A stretch of 64,000 bases of DNA from contig NZ_JARXYJ010000001.1 of the NCBI RefSeq assembly GCF_029894425.1, forward strand, positions 1,364,001 through 1,428,000, written 5' to 3'. The position numbers and the translations under genes are program-made. The notes below the pieces were generated by a model that was not told the origin of the DNA, searched no databases, and saw only the letters and a program-made list of their open reading frames with translations. The DNA comes from Streptomyces sp. SAI-127 (GTDB lineage Bacteria; Actinomycetota; Actinomycetes; Streptomycetales; Streptomycetaceae). The stretch's first letter is position 1, and each line of letters starts with the position of its first letter. Below, piece by piece: positions 34,598 to 42,707 of this stretch.

Positions 34598-35260
34598 ATG
34601 ACGACTCCCATCAGGCGCGTGTCCAGGCGCATGCCCGGCTGGGCGAAGATACTGACCGCCGTCGTGGTGGTGCTCGTGGTGTTCTTCGCCGGGATCCGGT
34701 TCAGCGTGCTCCCTGGCCTCAAGGACCTGTTCGGCACGGAGACCCACGACCGCTCGGGTCCCGCACTTCTGGAGTCCATCCAGGACATCAGCCGTTACGA
34801 CGCCGCCTCCGGCAATTTCCAGGTCGTCGTGGACCTGGAGAAGGACACCAAGTACCTGCCCGACGCGATCCGCGGCTCCCGCACCCTCTATGTCGGGGCG
34901 GGCGCCGTCGACGCCTACGTCGACCTCGGCAAGGTCGCCAAGAACGACGTGACGGTCAACGAGGACCGCACGGCCGCCACCCTCCATCTGCCGCACGCGC
35001 AGCTCGGCAAGGCCACGCTGGACGCCGACCGCTCCTACGCGGTCTCCAAGCAGCGCGGTCTGCTCGACCGGCTCGGCGACTTCTTCTCCGACAACCCCAA
35101 CGGCGAACAGGCCGTGCAGAAGCTCGCGGTGAAGCACATCACCGAGGCGGCGAAGGAGAGCGAGTTGACCAAGCGGGCCGAGACCAACACCACCAACATG
35201 CTCAAGGGCCTGCTGAGTTCGCTCGGCTTCAAGAAGGTCGAGGTCACCTACGGCAGCTGA
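34598..35260 (+). CDS. DUF4230 single-pass membrane protein
   Basis: A 220-aa protein with one N-terminal membrane helix (ILTAVVVVLVVFFAGIRF, about 19-37) and an extracytoplasmic domain matching DUF4230. The helix-rich C-terminus ends KHITEAAKESELTKRAETNTTNMLKGLLSSLGF. Function is unknown. GGAAGGAGGG precedes ATG 34598, a strong ribosome site. It ends next to the convergent mrpD-like gene with no gap. Confidence 0.85.
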   Translation: MTTPIRRVSRRMPGWAKILTAVVVVLVVFFAGIRFSVLPGLKDLFGTETHDRSGPALLESIQDISRYDAASGNFQVVVDLEKDTKYLPDAIRGSRTLYVGAGAVDAYVDLGKVAKNDVTVNEDRTAATLHLPHAQLGKATLDADRSYAVSKQRGLLDRLGDFFSDNPNGEQAVQKLAVKHITEAAKESELTKRAETNTTNMLKGLLSSLGFKKVEVTYGS

Positions 35261-37021
35261 TCAGCCGCCGAGCATGCCCGGCAGGGTGAGGGCGCCGAGC
35301 ACGGTGGTGCCCACCAGCACCCATGCCACGTAGTCGCCGACGTGCCCGGACTGCAGGCGCCGCAGCGGCAGCGCCCGGTCCGGTGCGGCGAACGGCTTCG
35401 GGCGGACGACGGCGAGGACCGCGAGGACCCCGGCCAGCAGGGTCGAGACCAGGCCCAGCAGGACCCCGGCCGGGGTCCAGTGGACGGAGGTGAACACCCC
35501 CGCGGACCCGGTCTCGTTCACGGAGTGCGCGACCACCTTCGCGAAACCGGGGGCCACGCCGACCGCCACGGCTCCGGCGAGCAGTACGGCGGGCACCGCC
35601 GTCATGGTGTCCGGGATCCGGCTGAGCCGGTGCCGGGTCTCGGGCCGCTCGCCTGAGCCGGTGGTCTCGTACCCCGAACCGGCCTCGGGCCTCGGGCCCA
35701 GGCCGAGGAACACCCGGGCGGCGACCCGCAGAACGGCCGCGGCGGTCACCGCGCTCGCCGCCACGTACAGCACCGTGAGCGGCCCTCCCACGGCCTCCTC
35801 CGTGACCGACTTGCCGAGGGCCGTGCCGAACGGCGGAAGGCCCGCGAGACCGAGGGCTCCCAGGACGAACAGCACGGCGACGCCCTTGAGTTCGCGGGCC
35901 CTGCCGTGCAGGGCGTGCTCGTCGACGCTGCCGTATCGGTCCAGGAGGATGCCGGTGCACGCGAACAGGGCCGCCTTCACTCCGGCGTGGCCGAGGACGT
36001 ACAGGGCGATCCCGTCGTCGGCCTCGGGCTTCAGAACGCCGATGCCGATGAGGAAGAGCCCGGTGTGGGCGATCGTCGAGTAGGCCAGCAGCCGTTTGAT
36101 ATGCCGCTGGTACCAGCACATCACCGCGCCGATCACGGCCGTCAGCGCGCCCAGCACCACGAGGGCCCGCTCGAACTCGGGGGCCGGGACACCGCCGGGT
36201 CCGGAGAAGACCGTGCCGTAGACGCGCCAGACACCGAAGACGCCGAGTTCGACCATGACACCCGACAGCAGCATGCACACCGGGGTGGGGGCGACGGCGT
36301 GCGCGTCGGGCAGCCAGAAGTGGAAGGGGACGGCGGCCGCCTTGACCAGCAGCCCGGTCATGACCAGGACGAACGCGGCGAGGACCAGGGCGTCGGGGCG
36401 GCCGTGCGCGTCCAGTCCCCGGCCGATCTGATGCATGCCCAGCTCGCCGGTGCGCGCGTACAGCAGCCCGATGCCCATGAGCATGGCGTAGGCGCCGAGC
36501 GAGGTGACGACCGCGAAGGTGAGCGCGCCCTGCACGGCCCTGGCCTCCTCGACCCGGTGCCCGGTGAGGGCGTACGCCACGACGCTCATCAGCTCGAACC
36601 ACACGAACGCGTTGAACAGGTCGCCCGCGATCGCGAACCCGCACATGCCGCCCTGGAAGAGCAGCAGGAGCGCGGGGAAGGAACCGGCGTGGCCGTGCGG
36701 CGGTTCGTCGAAGTAGTGCCAGGAGTACGCCAGCGCCGCCAGGGTGAGCAGGGAGGCCAGCGCGGCCATGCCGAGGCCGGGGCCGTCCCCGGTCAGGACG
36801 ATGCCGACGCTCCGTCCGTCCACGGGTGTCCAGTCGCCGGCCCATTCAAGGAAGGGCGGGGAGCAGTTCAGCAGGAGGACGAGGGCGAGGGCGGCCGTGC
36901 CCGCGGAGACCGCGCAGCCGATGGTCTCGGCGACGGGCCGGGACACCAGGCGGCCGCCGGCGACCAGCAGGGCGGCGCCGAGCAGCGGTACGGCCACCAG
37001 CAGGGGCAGCAGCTCGTCCAT
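35261..37021 (-). CDS. mrpD: Mrp/Mnh antiporter subunit D (NuoL/M/N-type)
   Basis: A 586-aa polytopic membrane protein with about 14-15 helices, part of a multi-subunit Na+(K+)/H+ antiporter. The proton-antiporter (proton_antipo_M) core includes FNAFVWFELMSVVAYAL, the conserved Lys in KAAAVPFHFWLPDAHAVAPTPVCMLLSG, and HIKRLLAYSTIAHTG. It is the last gene of the operon; its ATG overlaps the mrpC stop by one base (TGATG). It is the only NuoL/M/N-type subunit in this cluster, whereas classical Mrp systems have two (A and D). Confidence 0.9.
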   Translation of the reverse strand: MDELLPLLVAVPLLGAALLVAGGRLVSRPVAETIGCAVSAGTAALALVLLLNCSPPFLEWAGDWTPVDGRSVGIVLTGDGPGLGMAALASLLTLAALAYSWHYFDEPPHGHAGSFPALLLLFQGGMCGFAIAGDLFNAFVWFELMSVVAYALTGHRVEEARAVQGALTFAVVTSLGAYAMLMGIGLLYARTGELGMHQIGRGLDAHGRPDALVLAAFVLVMTGLLVKAAAVPFHFWLPDAHAVAPTPVCMLLSGVMVELGVFGVWRVYGTVFSGPGGVPAPEFERALVVLGALTAVIGAVMCWYQRHIKRLLAYSTIAHTGLFLIGIGVLKPEADDGIALYVLGHAGVKAALFACTGILLDRYGSVDEHALHGRARELKGVAVLFVLGALGLAGLPPFGTALGKSVTEEAVGGPLTVLYVAASAVTAAAVLRVAARVFLGLGPRPEAGSGYETTGSGERPETRHRLSRIPDTMTAVPAVLLAGAVAVGVAPGFAKVVAHSVNETGSAGVFTSVHWTPAGVLLGLVSTLLAGVLAVLAVVRPKPFAAPDRALPLRRLQSGHVGDYVAWVLVGTTVLGALTLPGMLGG

Positions 37022-37368
37022 CAGCCGCGCAGCTCGGAGAGTTCGTCGGGGTCGACGGTGCCGTGCCGTTTGGAGATCTGCACGACGAGGGCGAGCAGCA
37101 GGGCGGTGACGGTGGCGCCGACGACGACATCGGTCAGCGTCAGGGCCTGCACGACCGGGTCGACGACCGGGCGCGAGCCGGGTTTCAGGTCGGAGAAGAC
37201 GGGGGCGGTGGCGTCGTCGCGGTAGCCGACCGTCAGCAGCAGGACGTAGGTGCCGGCCTGGCACACGGACAGGCAGCCGACGGCGTGGATCAGGTTGCGG
37301 CTGGTGGCGAGGCCGTAGCAGCCGGCCAGGAAGACCCATCCGGCCACCAGATAGGGAAAGACATCCAT
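37021..37368 (-). CDS. mrpC: Mrp antiporter subunit C (NuoK-like)
   Basis: A 115-aa protein with three helices matching MnhC/NuoK. Typical segments are LIHAVGCLSVCQAGTYVLLLTVG and QALTLTDVVVGATVTALLLALVVQI, which contains the family T-D/A-I-V-I-G-like signature (LTDVVVGATVTAL). It is part of the antiporter complex and lies between B and D with one-base TGATG overlaps on both sides. Confidence 0.9.
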   Translation of the reverse strand: MDVFPYLVAGWVFLAGCYGLATSRNLIHAVGCLSVCQAGTYVLLLTVGYRDDATAPVFSDLKPGSRPVVDPVVQALTLTDVVVGATVTALLLALVVQISKRHGTVDPDELSELRG

Positions 37369-38108
37369 CACTTCCCGTTCCCCTCCTCGATCTCGACGGC
37401 CTGGTCCAGGAAGCGGGCGAGCAGGACGACGACCGCGCAGGCGACCTCCATGCCGACGGCCGCGTTCAGCAGGGGGACGGTGCCGCCGGAGGACAGCGTG
37501 TTGAAGGTGCCGTACGGCAGCACGGTGTTGGCGAGGAAGGCCGTACCGCCGATCAGTCCGGCGAGGCCGGTGACGACGTAGGCGGAGGTCGCGATCGCGT
37601 CGCCGGTCTCGTACAGGCCGACCGGCCGGACCCGTTCCAGGGCCCGGTAGTCGGCGCCCAGGTAGAGCAGGTGCAGTGAGGTCGCGGCGACGACCCCGCC
37701 CTGGAAGCCGCCGCCGGGGCTGAGCTGGCCGTGGGCGATCACGTAGAGGCCGGTGAGCAGGGCGACGGGGAGGACGAGGAGGGCGTGGCGGCGGACCGGG
37801 CGGGCCACCTTCTCCGGGGCGGGGCGGTCGCGGTGTTCGTCGCGGGTCTGCCGCAGCAGGATCACGCAGCCGATGACGGCCGCGAAGAGGATGGTCATCT
37901 CGCCGAGGGTGTCGAAGGCGCGCTGGTCGAAGTTGACGGAGGCGATGACGTTGGCGGTGTGCCGGGCCAGGGAGGCGTGGACGGCACGGTCGCCGTAGGG
38001 ATGGCGGTCGCCGCCGAAGGCGGGCAGGTCGAGGGCGGCGGCCACGAAGAGGGTCGCCAGGCCCGTGCCGCCCACCGCCAGGAGCCACAGTCGGACGCGT
38101 CGGCTCAC
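37368..38108 (-). CDS. mrpB: Mrp antiporter subunit B, with extra N-terminal region
   Basis: A 246-aa membrane protein. The C-terminal about 130 residues match MnhB (LTGLYVIAHGQLSPGGGFQGGVVAATSLHLLYLG). The N-terminal about 110 residues (NVIASVNFDQRAFDTLGEMTILFAAVIGCVILLRQTRDE) match the MbhE/MnhA C-terminal segment. So part of the missing subunit A is fused here. GTG 38108 overlaps the stop of the preceding gene by 4 bases. Confidence 0.88.
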   Translation of the reverse strand: MSRRVRLWLLAVGGTGLATLFVAAALDLPAFGGDRHPYGDRAVHASLARHTANVIASVNFDQRAFDTLGEMTILFAAVIGCVILLRQTRDEHRDRPAPEKVARPVRRHALLVLPVALLTGLYVIAHGQLSPGGGFQGGVVAATSLHLLYLGADYRALERVRPVGLYETGDAIATSAYVVTGLAGLIGGTAFLANTVLPYGTFNTLSSGGTVPLLNAAVGMEVACAVVVLLARFLDQAVEIEEGNGK

Positions 38109-38365
38109 CGGTGGCGTCCTTCCTTCCGCCCGCGCCGCTTCACCTTGTGGACGGCGAGCAGGAGCAGCAGCGGGGTGAGGGCGGAGCCGACCGCGAGCTG
38201 CGACAGGGCCACGTCGGGTGCCTGGAGCACGGTGAACAGGACCGCGAGGACCACGCCGAGCACGGACAGTACGAGGGCCTGGCGCACGGGGTCACGGACG
38301 GCCACCGCCGCCGTCGCGGAGACGGCGACCAGAAGCAGTGCGACGACGATCACCGCGTCAGCCAC
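38105..38365 (-). CDS. DUF4040 (MrpA C-terminal/MbhD-like) subunit
   Basis: An 86-aa protein with three helices (VADAVIVVALLLVAVSATAAVAV, ALVLSVLGVVLAVLFTVLQAPDVALSQLAVGSAL). It matches DUF4040, which in classical systems is the C-terminal part of MrpA and in group 4 hydrogenases the MbhD subunit. GTG 38365 has GGAGG 8 nt upstream and overlaps the previous gene by 8 bp. Confidence 0.85.
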   Translation of the reverse strand: MADAVIVVALLLVAVSATAAVAVRDPVRQALVLSVLGVVLAVLFTVLQAPDVALSQLAVGSALTPLLLLLAVHKVKRRGRKEGRHR

Positions 38366-38810
38366 GGCGGACCTCCGGGAAGCCGCCGGACAGGGCACGT
38401 GAGGCGACGACGTTCCCGCCGATCAGCAGGACACCGACGACCAGGAGCTTGGCCATGGCCCGGCTCGGTCCGACGGCCACGCACAACGCGGGTACGACCA
38501 CCGCGCCGACCGCGGCGGCAGCGTAGGTCAGGCCCCAGGCGCTCGGCGGGTCCTCGGCCAGTTCGTCGGCGAGCAGCCTGGCGAAGACGAGGGTGCCGAC
38601 CGGGCCCAGCAGGGCGAGGACGAGGGCGAGATCGACGTAGGAGGGACGGTCGTAGCCCTGGGAGAGCAGCAGGAGGGCGGGGCAGGCGAACGCGGTGCAC
38701 AGGTTCTGTGCCACGGCCCGGCGCCTGAGCGGCCCGGTGGCGACGCCCCACACGGTGGCGCCCACTCCCCCGCCGAGGGTGACGGCCGCCGCGAGGATCC
38801 AGCCGTTCAC
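38358..38810 (-). CDS. Mrp antiporter subunit F-like protein with possible degenerate G domain
   Basis: A 150-aa membrane protein. The first about 85 residues resemble MnhF (RRRAVAQNLCTAFACPALLLL, DLALVLALLGPVGTLVFARLLADEL). The remaining helices (LTYAAAAVGAVVVPALCV, AKLLVVGVLLIGGNVVASRAL) may be a degenerate MnhG, but the usual G motif (RLPDVYTRLH-like) is missing. GTG 38810 overlaps the preceding stop by 4 bases. Confidence 0.7.
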   Translation of the reverse strand: MNGWILAAAVTLGGGVGATVWGVATGPLRRRAVAQNLCTAFACPALLLLSQGYDRPSYVDLALVLALLGPVGTLVFARLLADELAEDPPSAWGLTYAAAAVGAVVVPALCVAVGPSRAMAKLLVVGVLLIGGNVVASRALSGGFPEVRRG

Positions 38811-38989
38811 CGTCCGGTCACCGCCCTCCGGGCGGCCCGGGCGGCGAGTGCGCCGAGGCCGGCGGCGCCCGCGCCGACCACGAGTTCCAGGGTGTCCACG
38901 GTGCTGATGAACACGAGCCAGAGAACGGCGAGCGCGGCCCACCAGCCGAGGAGTTCGGCCGTGGCGAGGAGTGTCGTACGCCCGTTCAT
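38807..38989 (-). CDS. Short MnhE-like membrane protein, first gene of the antiporter operon
   Basis: A 60-aa protein with two hydrophobic segments (LLGWWAALAVLWLVFISTV and LELVVGAGAAGLGALAA). It resembles only the membrane part of MnhE, which is normally about 160 aa. ATG 38989 has GAGGAGG 6 nt upstream, the strongest ribosome site of the operon. The function is inferred from position. Confidence 0.68.
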   Translation of the reverse strand: MNGRTTLLATAELLGWWAALAVLWLVFISTVDTLELVVGAGAAGLGALAARAARRAVTGR

Positions 38990-39204
38990 GCGCCACCTCC
39001 TCGCCGCCGCGGCCTGGGAAAGGTCCGTCGCGCGCCATCCAAACACCGGCCCGGGGGCGTGCGGTGGCGACGCGCGCGGTACTCAGCCCGGAGTGCCCCG
39101 ACCGTACGAAGGGAAACCGGCGACCCGTCGGGGCGCGGCGGCATTCTCGGGCCGTTCAGGGGTAATCGCCCTACGACACGGGGAAGTTGAGAGTGGAGGA
39201 CTTA

Positions 39205-39768
39205 ATGGCCTGGGCGCCCTCACGTTCGCGAGCGGGGTCAAAACCCGGCACCGCCAAGACCGAGCGCGCGGCGAAACCCGCCCGCCCACGGCGCGATCCG
39301 CTCTCCCTCGTCGTGCGTTTCGTGGCGATGGTGTTCGCCTTCGCGTTCATGGTGGCGTTCGCCGTCGTCCTGGCCCGGCTGACCCTGGAGCCCTCGCCCG
39401 CCTCGGTGGACCTGACCCACACCAACCTGCATCCCGGCGCCTCCCTCAAGGCGTATCTGGACCAGCCCGAGATGCGGGACGCTTTCAAGCAGATCGGCGG
39501 GAACATCCTGCTGGGCATCCCGTTCGGCATCCTGGTTCCGATCATCGCCCCGAAGACCCGTGGGCTGCTGCGGATCCTGCTGCTGACGGCCGTGGTGATG
39601 CTGCTGGTCGAGTTCGCGCAGGGCGCGCTCGTGGAGGGGCGGGCGTTCGACATCGACGACGTCATCCTCAACACGACCGGCGCTCTGATCGGCTATCTGC
39701 TGCTGGGGCGGCGGCTGAGCCGGGCGGTGCACAAGAAGCCGACCGCCAAGTCGGCGAAGAAGGCGTAA
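39205..39768 (+). CDS. VanZ family membrane protein
   Basis: A 187-aa protein with a basic disordered N-terminus and three to four helices. The VanZ core is readable: GGNILLGIPFGILVPII, LVEFAQGALVEGRAFDIDDVILNTTGALIGYLL. VanZ proteins affect teicoplanin sensitivity in some hosts, but most actinomycete members are uncharacterised. ATG 39205 follows GGAGGA closely. A VanX-like dipeptidase occurs 7 kb away without any other van genes, so no vancomycin cluster is implied. Confidence 0.88.
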   Translation: MAWAPSRSRAGSKPGTAKTERAAKPARPRRDPLSLVVRFVAMVFAFAFMVAFAVVLARLTLEPSPASVDLTHTNLHPGASLKAYLDQPEMRDAFKQIGGNILLGIPFGILVPIIAPKTRGLLRILLLTAVVMLLVEFAQGALVEGRAFDIDDVILNTTGALIGYLLLGRRLSRAVHKKPTAKSAKKA

Positions 39769-39791
39769 GGAATCCCGCCTGGCTCAACTCC

Positions 39792-39837
39792 TGGTCCGTA
39801 CCAAAGTATTGACGGCTCCTTAACTCACTCCTTAAAT
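39792..39837 (+). promoter_or_regulatory. Promoter of the GH16 gene with an upstream dre-like dyad
   Basis: TTGACG (39809-39814) and TTAAAT (39832-39837) are separated by 17 bp and precede the GH16 start by about 40 bp. Just upstream TGGTCCGTACCA (39792-39803) matches 9 of 12 positions of the DasR site core TGGTCTAGACCA. It differs only in the central bases. DasR control is possible but not shown. Confidence 0.5.
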
Positions 39838-39878
39838 CAAGAGGCGACACCTTCACCCCCCACCTCGAAGGAAGAGCC

Positions 39879-41102
39879 GTGGCCGCCTCACGCCTGCTGC
39901 GCAGATGTCTCCTCGCCGCCCTGTCCGCCGTCCTCATCTCGTCGGGTACCGCCCAGGCGGACCCACCCGCCGCGGCCTCCGCCGCCGCGGTGACCTTCTC
40001 CGACACCTTCGACGGGCCCGCCGGAGCCGCCGTCGACTCCTCGAAGTGGCAGATCGAGACCGGCGACAACGTCAACAACCATGAGCGGCAGTACTACACG
40101 TCGGGCAACAAGAACGCCGCTCTCGACGGCCAGGGCCATCTCGTGATCACGGCCCGGCGCGAGAACCCGGCCAACTACCAGTGCTGGTACGGCACCTGCC
40201 AGTACACCTCGGCCCGGCTGAACACCTCAGGGAAGTTCACGGCGCAGTACGGGCACGTCGAGGCGCGGATGAAGATCCCGCGCGGGCAGGGCATGTGGCC
40301 CGCGTTCTGGATGCTCGGCACCCCGGTCAACTGGCCGGACTCGGGCGAGATCGACGTCATGGAGAACGTCGGCTTCGAGCCCTCGACCGTCCACGGCACG
40401 ATCCACGGCCCCGGTTACTCCGGCTCGGGCGGCATAGGCGCCGGCTACTCCCTGCCGAACGGCCAGGCCTTCGCGGACGCCTTCCACACCTTCGCCGTCG
40501 ACTGGGCACCCGACTCGATCACCTGGTCCGTGGACGGGAACGTCTACCAGCGCCGCACGCCCGCCGACCTGGGCGGCCGCGCCTGGGTGTTCAACAAGCC
40601 GTTCTTCCTGATCCTGAACCTCGCGGTCGGCGGTTACTGGCCCGGCGACCCGGACGGCTCCACGGCCTTTCCCCAGCAGCTCGTGGTGGACCACGTGTCG
40701 GTGACCACCGGCGACACGGCGACCGGGGCGGCGATCCGGGGCCTGGCCGGTAAGTGCGTGGACGTCGCCGGGGCGAATCCCGCGAACGGGACGGCCGTTC
40801 AGCTCTACGACTGCAACGGTACCGCCGCCCAGCAGTGGACCGTCGGCTCGGACGGCACGATCCGCGCGCTCGGGAAGTGTCTGGACGTGACGGGCGGCGG
40901 CACCGCGGACGGGACGGCGGTCCAGCTCTACGACTGCAACGGCTCCGGGGCCCAGCGGTGGACCGTCACGGGCGCACGCGACATCGTCAACCCGCAGGCC
41001 GACAAGTGCCTCGACGTGACCGGCAACAGCTCGGCCAACGGCACCCGGTTGCAGCTGTGGACCTGCACGGGCGGCGTCAACCAGAAGTGGACCGTCGGCT
41101 GA
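39879..41102 (+). CDS. Secreted GH16 beta-1,3-glucanase with ricin-type lectin domain
   Basis: A 407-aa exported endo-beta-glucanase (laminarinase type). A signal peptide ends near AQA (residue 26). The GH16 domain (about 38-270) has the catalytic motif GEIDVME, with Glu about 157 as nucleophile and Glu about 162 as acid/base. Residues about 285-407 form a ricin B beta-trefoil with three QXW repeats (QQWTVG, QRWTVT, QKWTVG). This pattern matches secreted Streptomyces fungal-wall glucanases. GTG 39879 has GAAGGAAG upstream. Confidence 0.94.
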   Translation: MAASRLLRRCLLAALSAVLISSGTAQADPPAAASAAAVTFSDTFDGPAGAAVDSSKWQIETGDNVNNHERQYYTSGNKNAALDGQGHLVITARRENPANYQCWYGTCQYTSARLNTSGKFTAQYGHVEARMKIPRGQGMWPAFWMLGTPVNWPDSGEIDVMENVGFEPSTVHGTIHGPGYSGSGGIGAGYSLPNGQAFADAFHTFAVDWAPDSITWSVDGNVYQRRTPADLGGRAWVFNKPFFLILNLAVGGYWPGDPDGSTAFPQQLVVDHVSVTTGDTATGAAIRGLAGKCVDVAGANPANGTAVQLYDCNGTAAQQWTVGSDGTIRALGKCLDVTGGGTADGTAVQLYDCNGSGAQRWTVTGARDIVNPQADKCLDVTGNSSANGTRLQLWTCTGGVNQKWTVG

Positions 41103-41109
41103 ACCGGGG

Positions 41110-41346
41110 TCAGTGCCGGGTCCAGGTGAACTTGTCGCCGCCCACCCAGCGGACCACGTCCGGGTCGTCCAGGTCGTGGACCGTGATGCCGAAGGCGGCG
41201 GCCGCCTCCAGGACGTCGGTGACGGCCCTCGCCTCGCCGACCACCTCCCCGTCGATCTCCACGATCCGGAAGGGAGGCGTGGTCGGCTGGACCCCGAGCA
41301 CGATGATCCGCGGGGTGGCGATGTGCGGGCTCGCGATTTCGGTCAT
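41110..41346 (-). CDS. Conserved small hypothetical protein
   Basis: A 78-aa soluble protein (RIIVLGVQPTTPPFRIVEIDGEVVGEARAVTDVLEAAAAFGITVHDLDDPDVVRWVGGDKFTW). The regular beta-alpha pattern and G+C-biased third positions support a real gene. I do not recognise a family. It stands alone, convergent with the GH16 gene. Confidence 0.7.
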   Translation of the reverse strand: MTEIASPHIATPRIIVLGVQPTTPPFRIVEIDGEVVGEARAVTDVLEAAAAFGITVHDLDDPDVVRWVGGDKFTWTRH

Positions 41347-41389
41347 GCATAGAGCGTAGAACGCAATGGCCGGGAGCGAGGGGCGGGCG

Positions 41390-41717
41390 TCAACCGCCCA
41401 GCAGCGCGAGGACCGCCGCCTCGACCGCGCCCTGGGTGGCCGGCCGCCCGAAGTCCCCGTGTTCGTCCAGCCGGGTGAGCGCGGGTGTGTTGCCCAGGTA
41501 GTGGCTGACCTCGCGCACGGCCCGGGTCATCTGCCGGGCTGTCGGGGTGGCCCGGGCGTCCTCGGCGGTGACGGCGAGGGCGACGGCGGCGAGCACCGTG
41601 GCGTGCCAGGTCCGGGTCGGTGATCGGCCGCCCCTCGGAGTCCCGGTAGCGGAAGCCCCGGCCACAGCGGACCCGGGTGAAGCCCGGGCGGTCACACGTA
41701 CTGGTGCGCAGTCTCAA
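41390..41717 (-). pseudogene. DNA topoisomerase IB remnant with internal deletion and frameshift
   Basis: The remnant starts at TTG 41717 with the family N-terminus (RLRTSTCDRPGFTRVRCGRGFRYRDSEGRPITDPD). It then jumps, in another frame, to the family C-terminal region (TWHATVLAAVALAV, AVREVSHYLGNTPALTR). A complete actinobacterial topoisomerase IB is about 350 aa, so roughly 200 or more central residues are missing, including most of the catalytic domain. The junction lies near 41612-41622, where reading passes from DPD to RTWHATV. The start overlaps the SDR stop by 3 bases (TTGA), a trace of former coupling. It is not functional. Confidence 0.85.
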
Positions 41718-42523
41718 GGGCGCCGCCACTCGTCGTCCTCGAGGTGCGAACCGGCCTGCGGGCCCATCCGGAGCATGCCGCCGTCGACACTCCAGGACGC
41801 GCCGGTGACATACGTGGCCTCGGGCCCGGCGAGGAAGGCGATCACGGCGGCGACCTCGCGGGCGTCCCCCGGGCGGCCGAGCGGGACGCCGGGGCGGTCC
41901 TCGGTGTGCACGTCGCTGTCGTCCTGGCCGGTCATCGGGGTGGCGATCTCTCCGGGTGCGACCGCGTTGACGGTGATGCCGTGCTCGGCGAGTTCCAGGG
42001 CCATGACCTGGGTGAGCAGCCCGAGGCCACCCTTGGCCGCGCAGTAGGGGGCGGCGCCGACCCGCGGCTGGTGCTCGTGGACGGAGGTCACGTTGACGAT
42101 CCGGCCGCCCGAGCCCTGCCGGATCATGTGCCGGGCGGCCCGCTGGCCGCACAGGAAGGGGCCGACGAGGTCGACGTCGAGGACCTCGCGGACGGTGTCG
42201 AGCTCCAGGTCGAGGAAAGGCGTCATGGTGCCCGTGCCCGCGTTGTTGACCAGGACGTCGAGGCGGCCGAGCCGGTCGCACAGTTCGTCGACCGTGCCGG
42301 CGGCGACGGGCAGCCGCGTGAGGTCCATCTGGGCCACGACGGCCCGCTGCCCCTGGGCGCGGACCTCCTCGGCGGTCTCCTCGGCACCCTTGAGATCGCT
42401 GTGCCAGGTGATACCGATGTCCATCCCCGCCCGGGCCAGCCGGACGGCGGTGGCCCGGCCGATGCCGGAGTCGGCTCCGGTGATCACGGCAACCTTGCTG
42501 CGGGGTGCGGTGGGGGCGGACAT
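41714..42523 (-). CDS. Short-chain dehydrogenase/reductase
   Basis: A 269-aa classical SDR. The NAD(P) loop is TGADSGIG (about residues 16-23). NNAGTG and the catalytic Ser (VTSVHEH) and YxxxK (YCAAK) are present. It resembles glucose-1-dehydrogenase/3-oxoacyl-ACP reductase-like SDRs. ATG 42523 has GGAGG 7 nt upstream. It is the first gene before the decayed topoisomerase IB and faces the PHP gene. Confidence 0.92.
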   Translation of the reverse strand: MSAPTAPRSKVAVITGADSGIGRATAVRLARAGMDIGITWHSDLKGAEETAEEVRAQGQRAVVAQMDLTRLPVAAGTVDELCDRLGRLDVLVNNAGTGTMTPFLDLELDTVREVLDVDLVGPFLCGQRAARHMIRQGSGGRIVNVTSVHEHQPRVGAAPYCAAKGGLGLLTQVMALELAEHGITVNAVAPGEIATPMTGQDDSDVHTEDRPGVPLGRPGDAREVAAVIAFLAGPEATYVTGASWSVDGGMLRMGPQAGSHLEDDEWRRP

Positions 42524-42707
42524 CTGGGCCTCCTCGGGAACGGGGGCGTCGTCAGGGGTGACGAGGCGGTTGCCGGACGTCCGGGGTCCGAGGTCCGAGT
42601 GACATCCGACGAGGCATCGCAGTACCCGGCGGCGTACCGGACAAACCGCTCGCCCGTCGTGCGGGCCCCGTGAGCGTGGGGAACCCTGGAGGACGGAGGA
42701 GGTGGCG

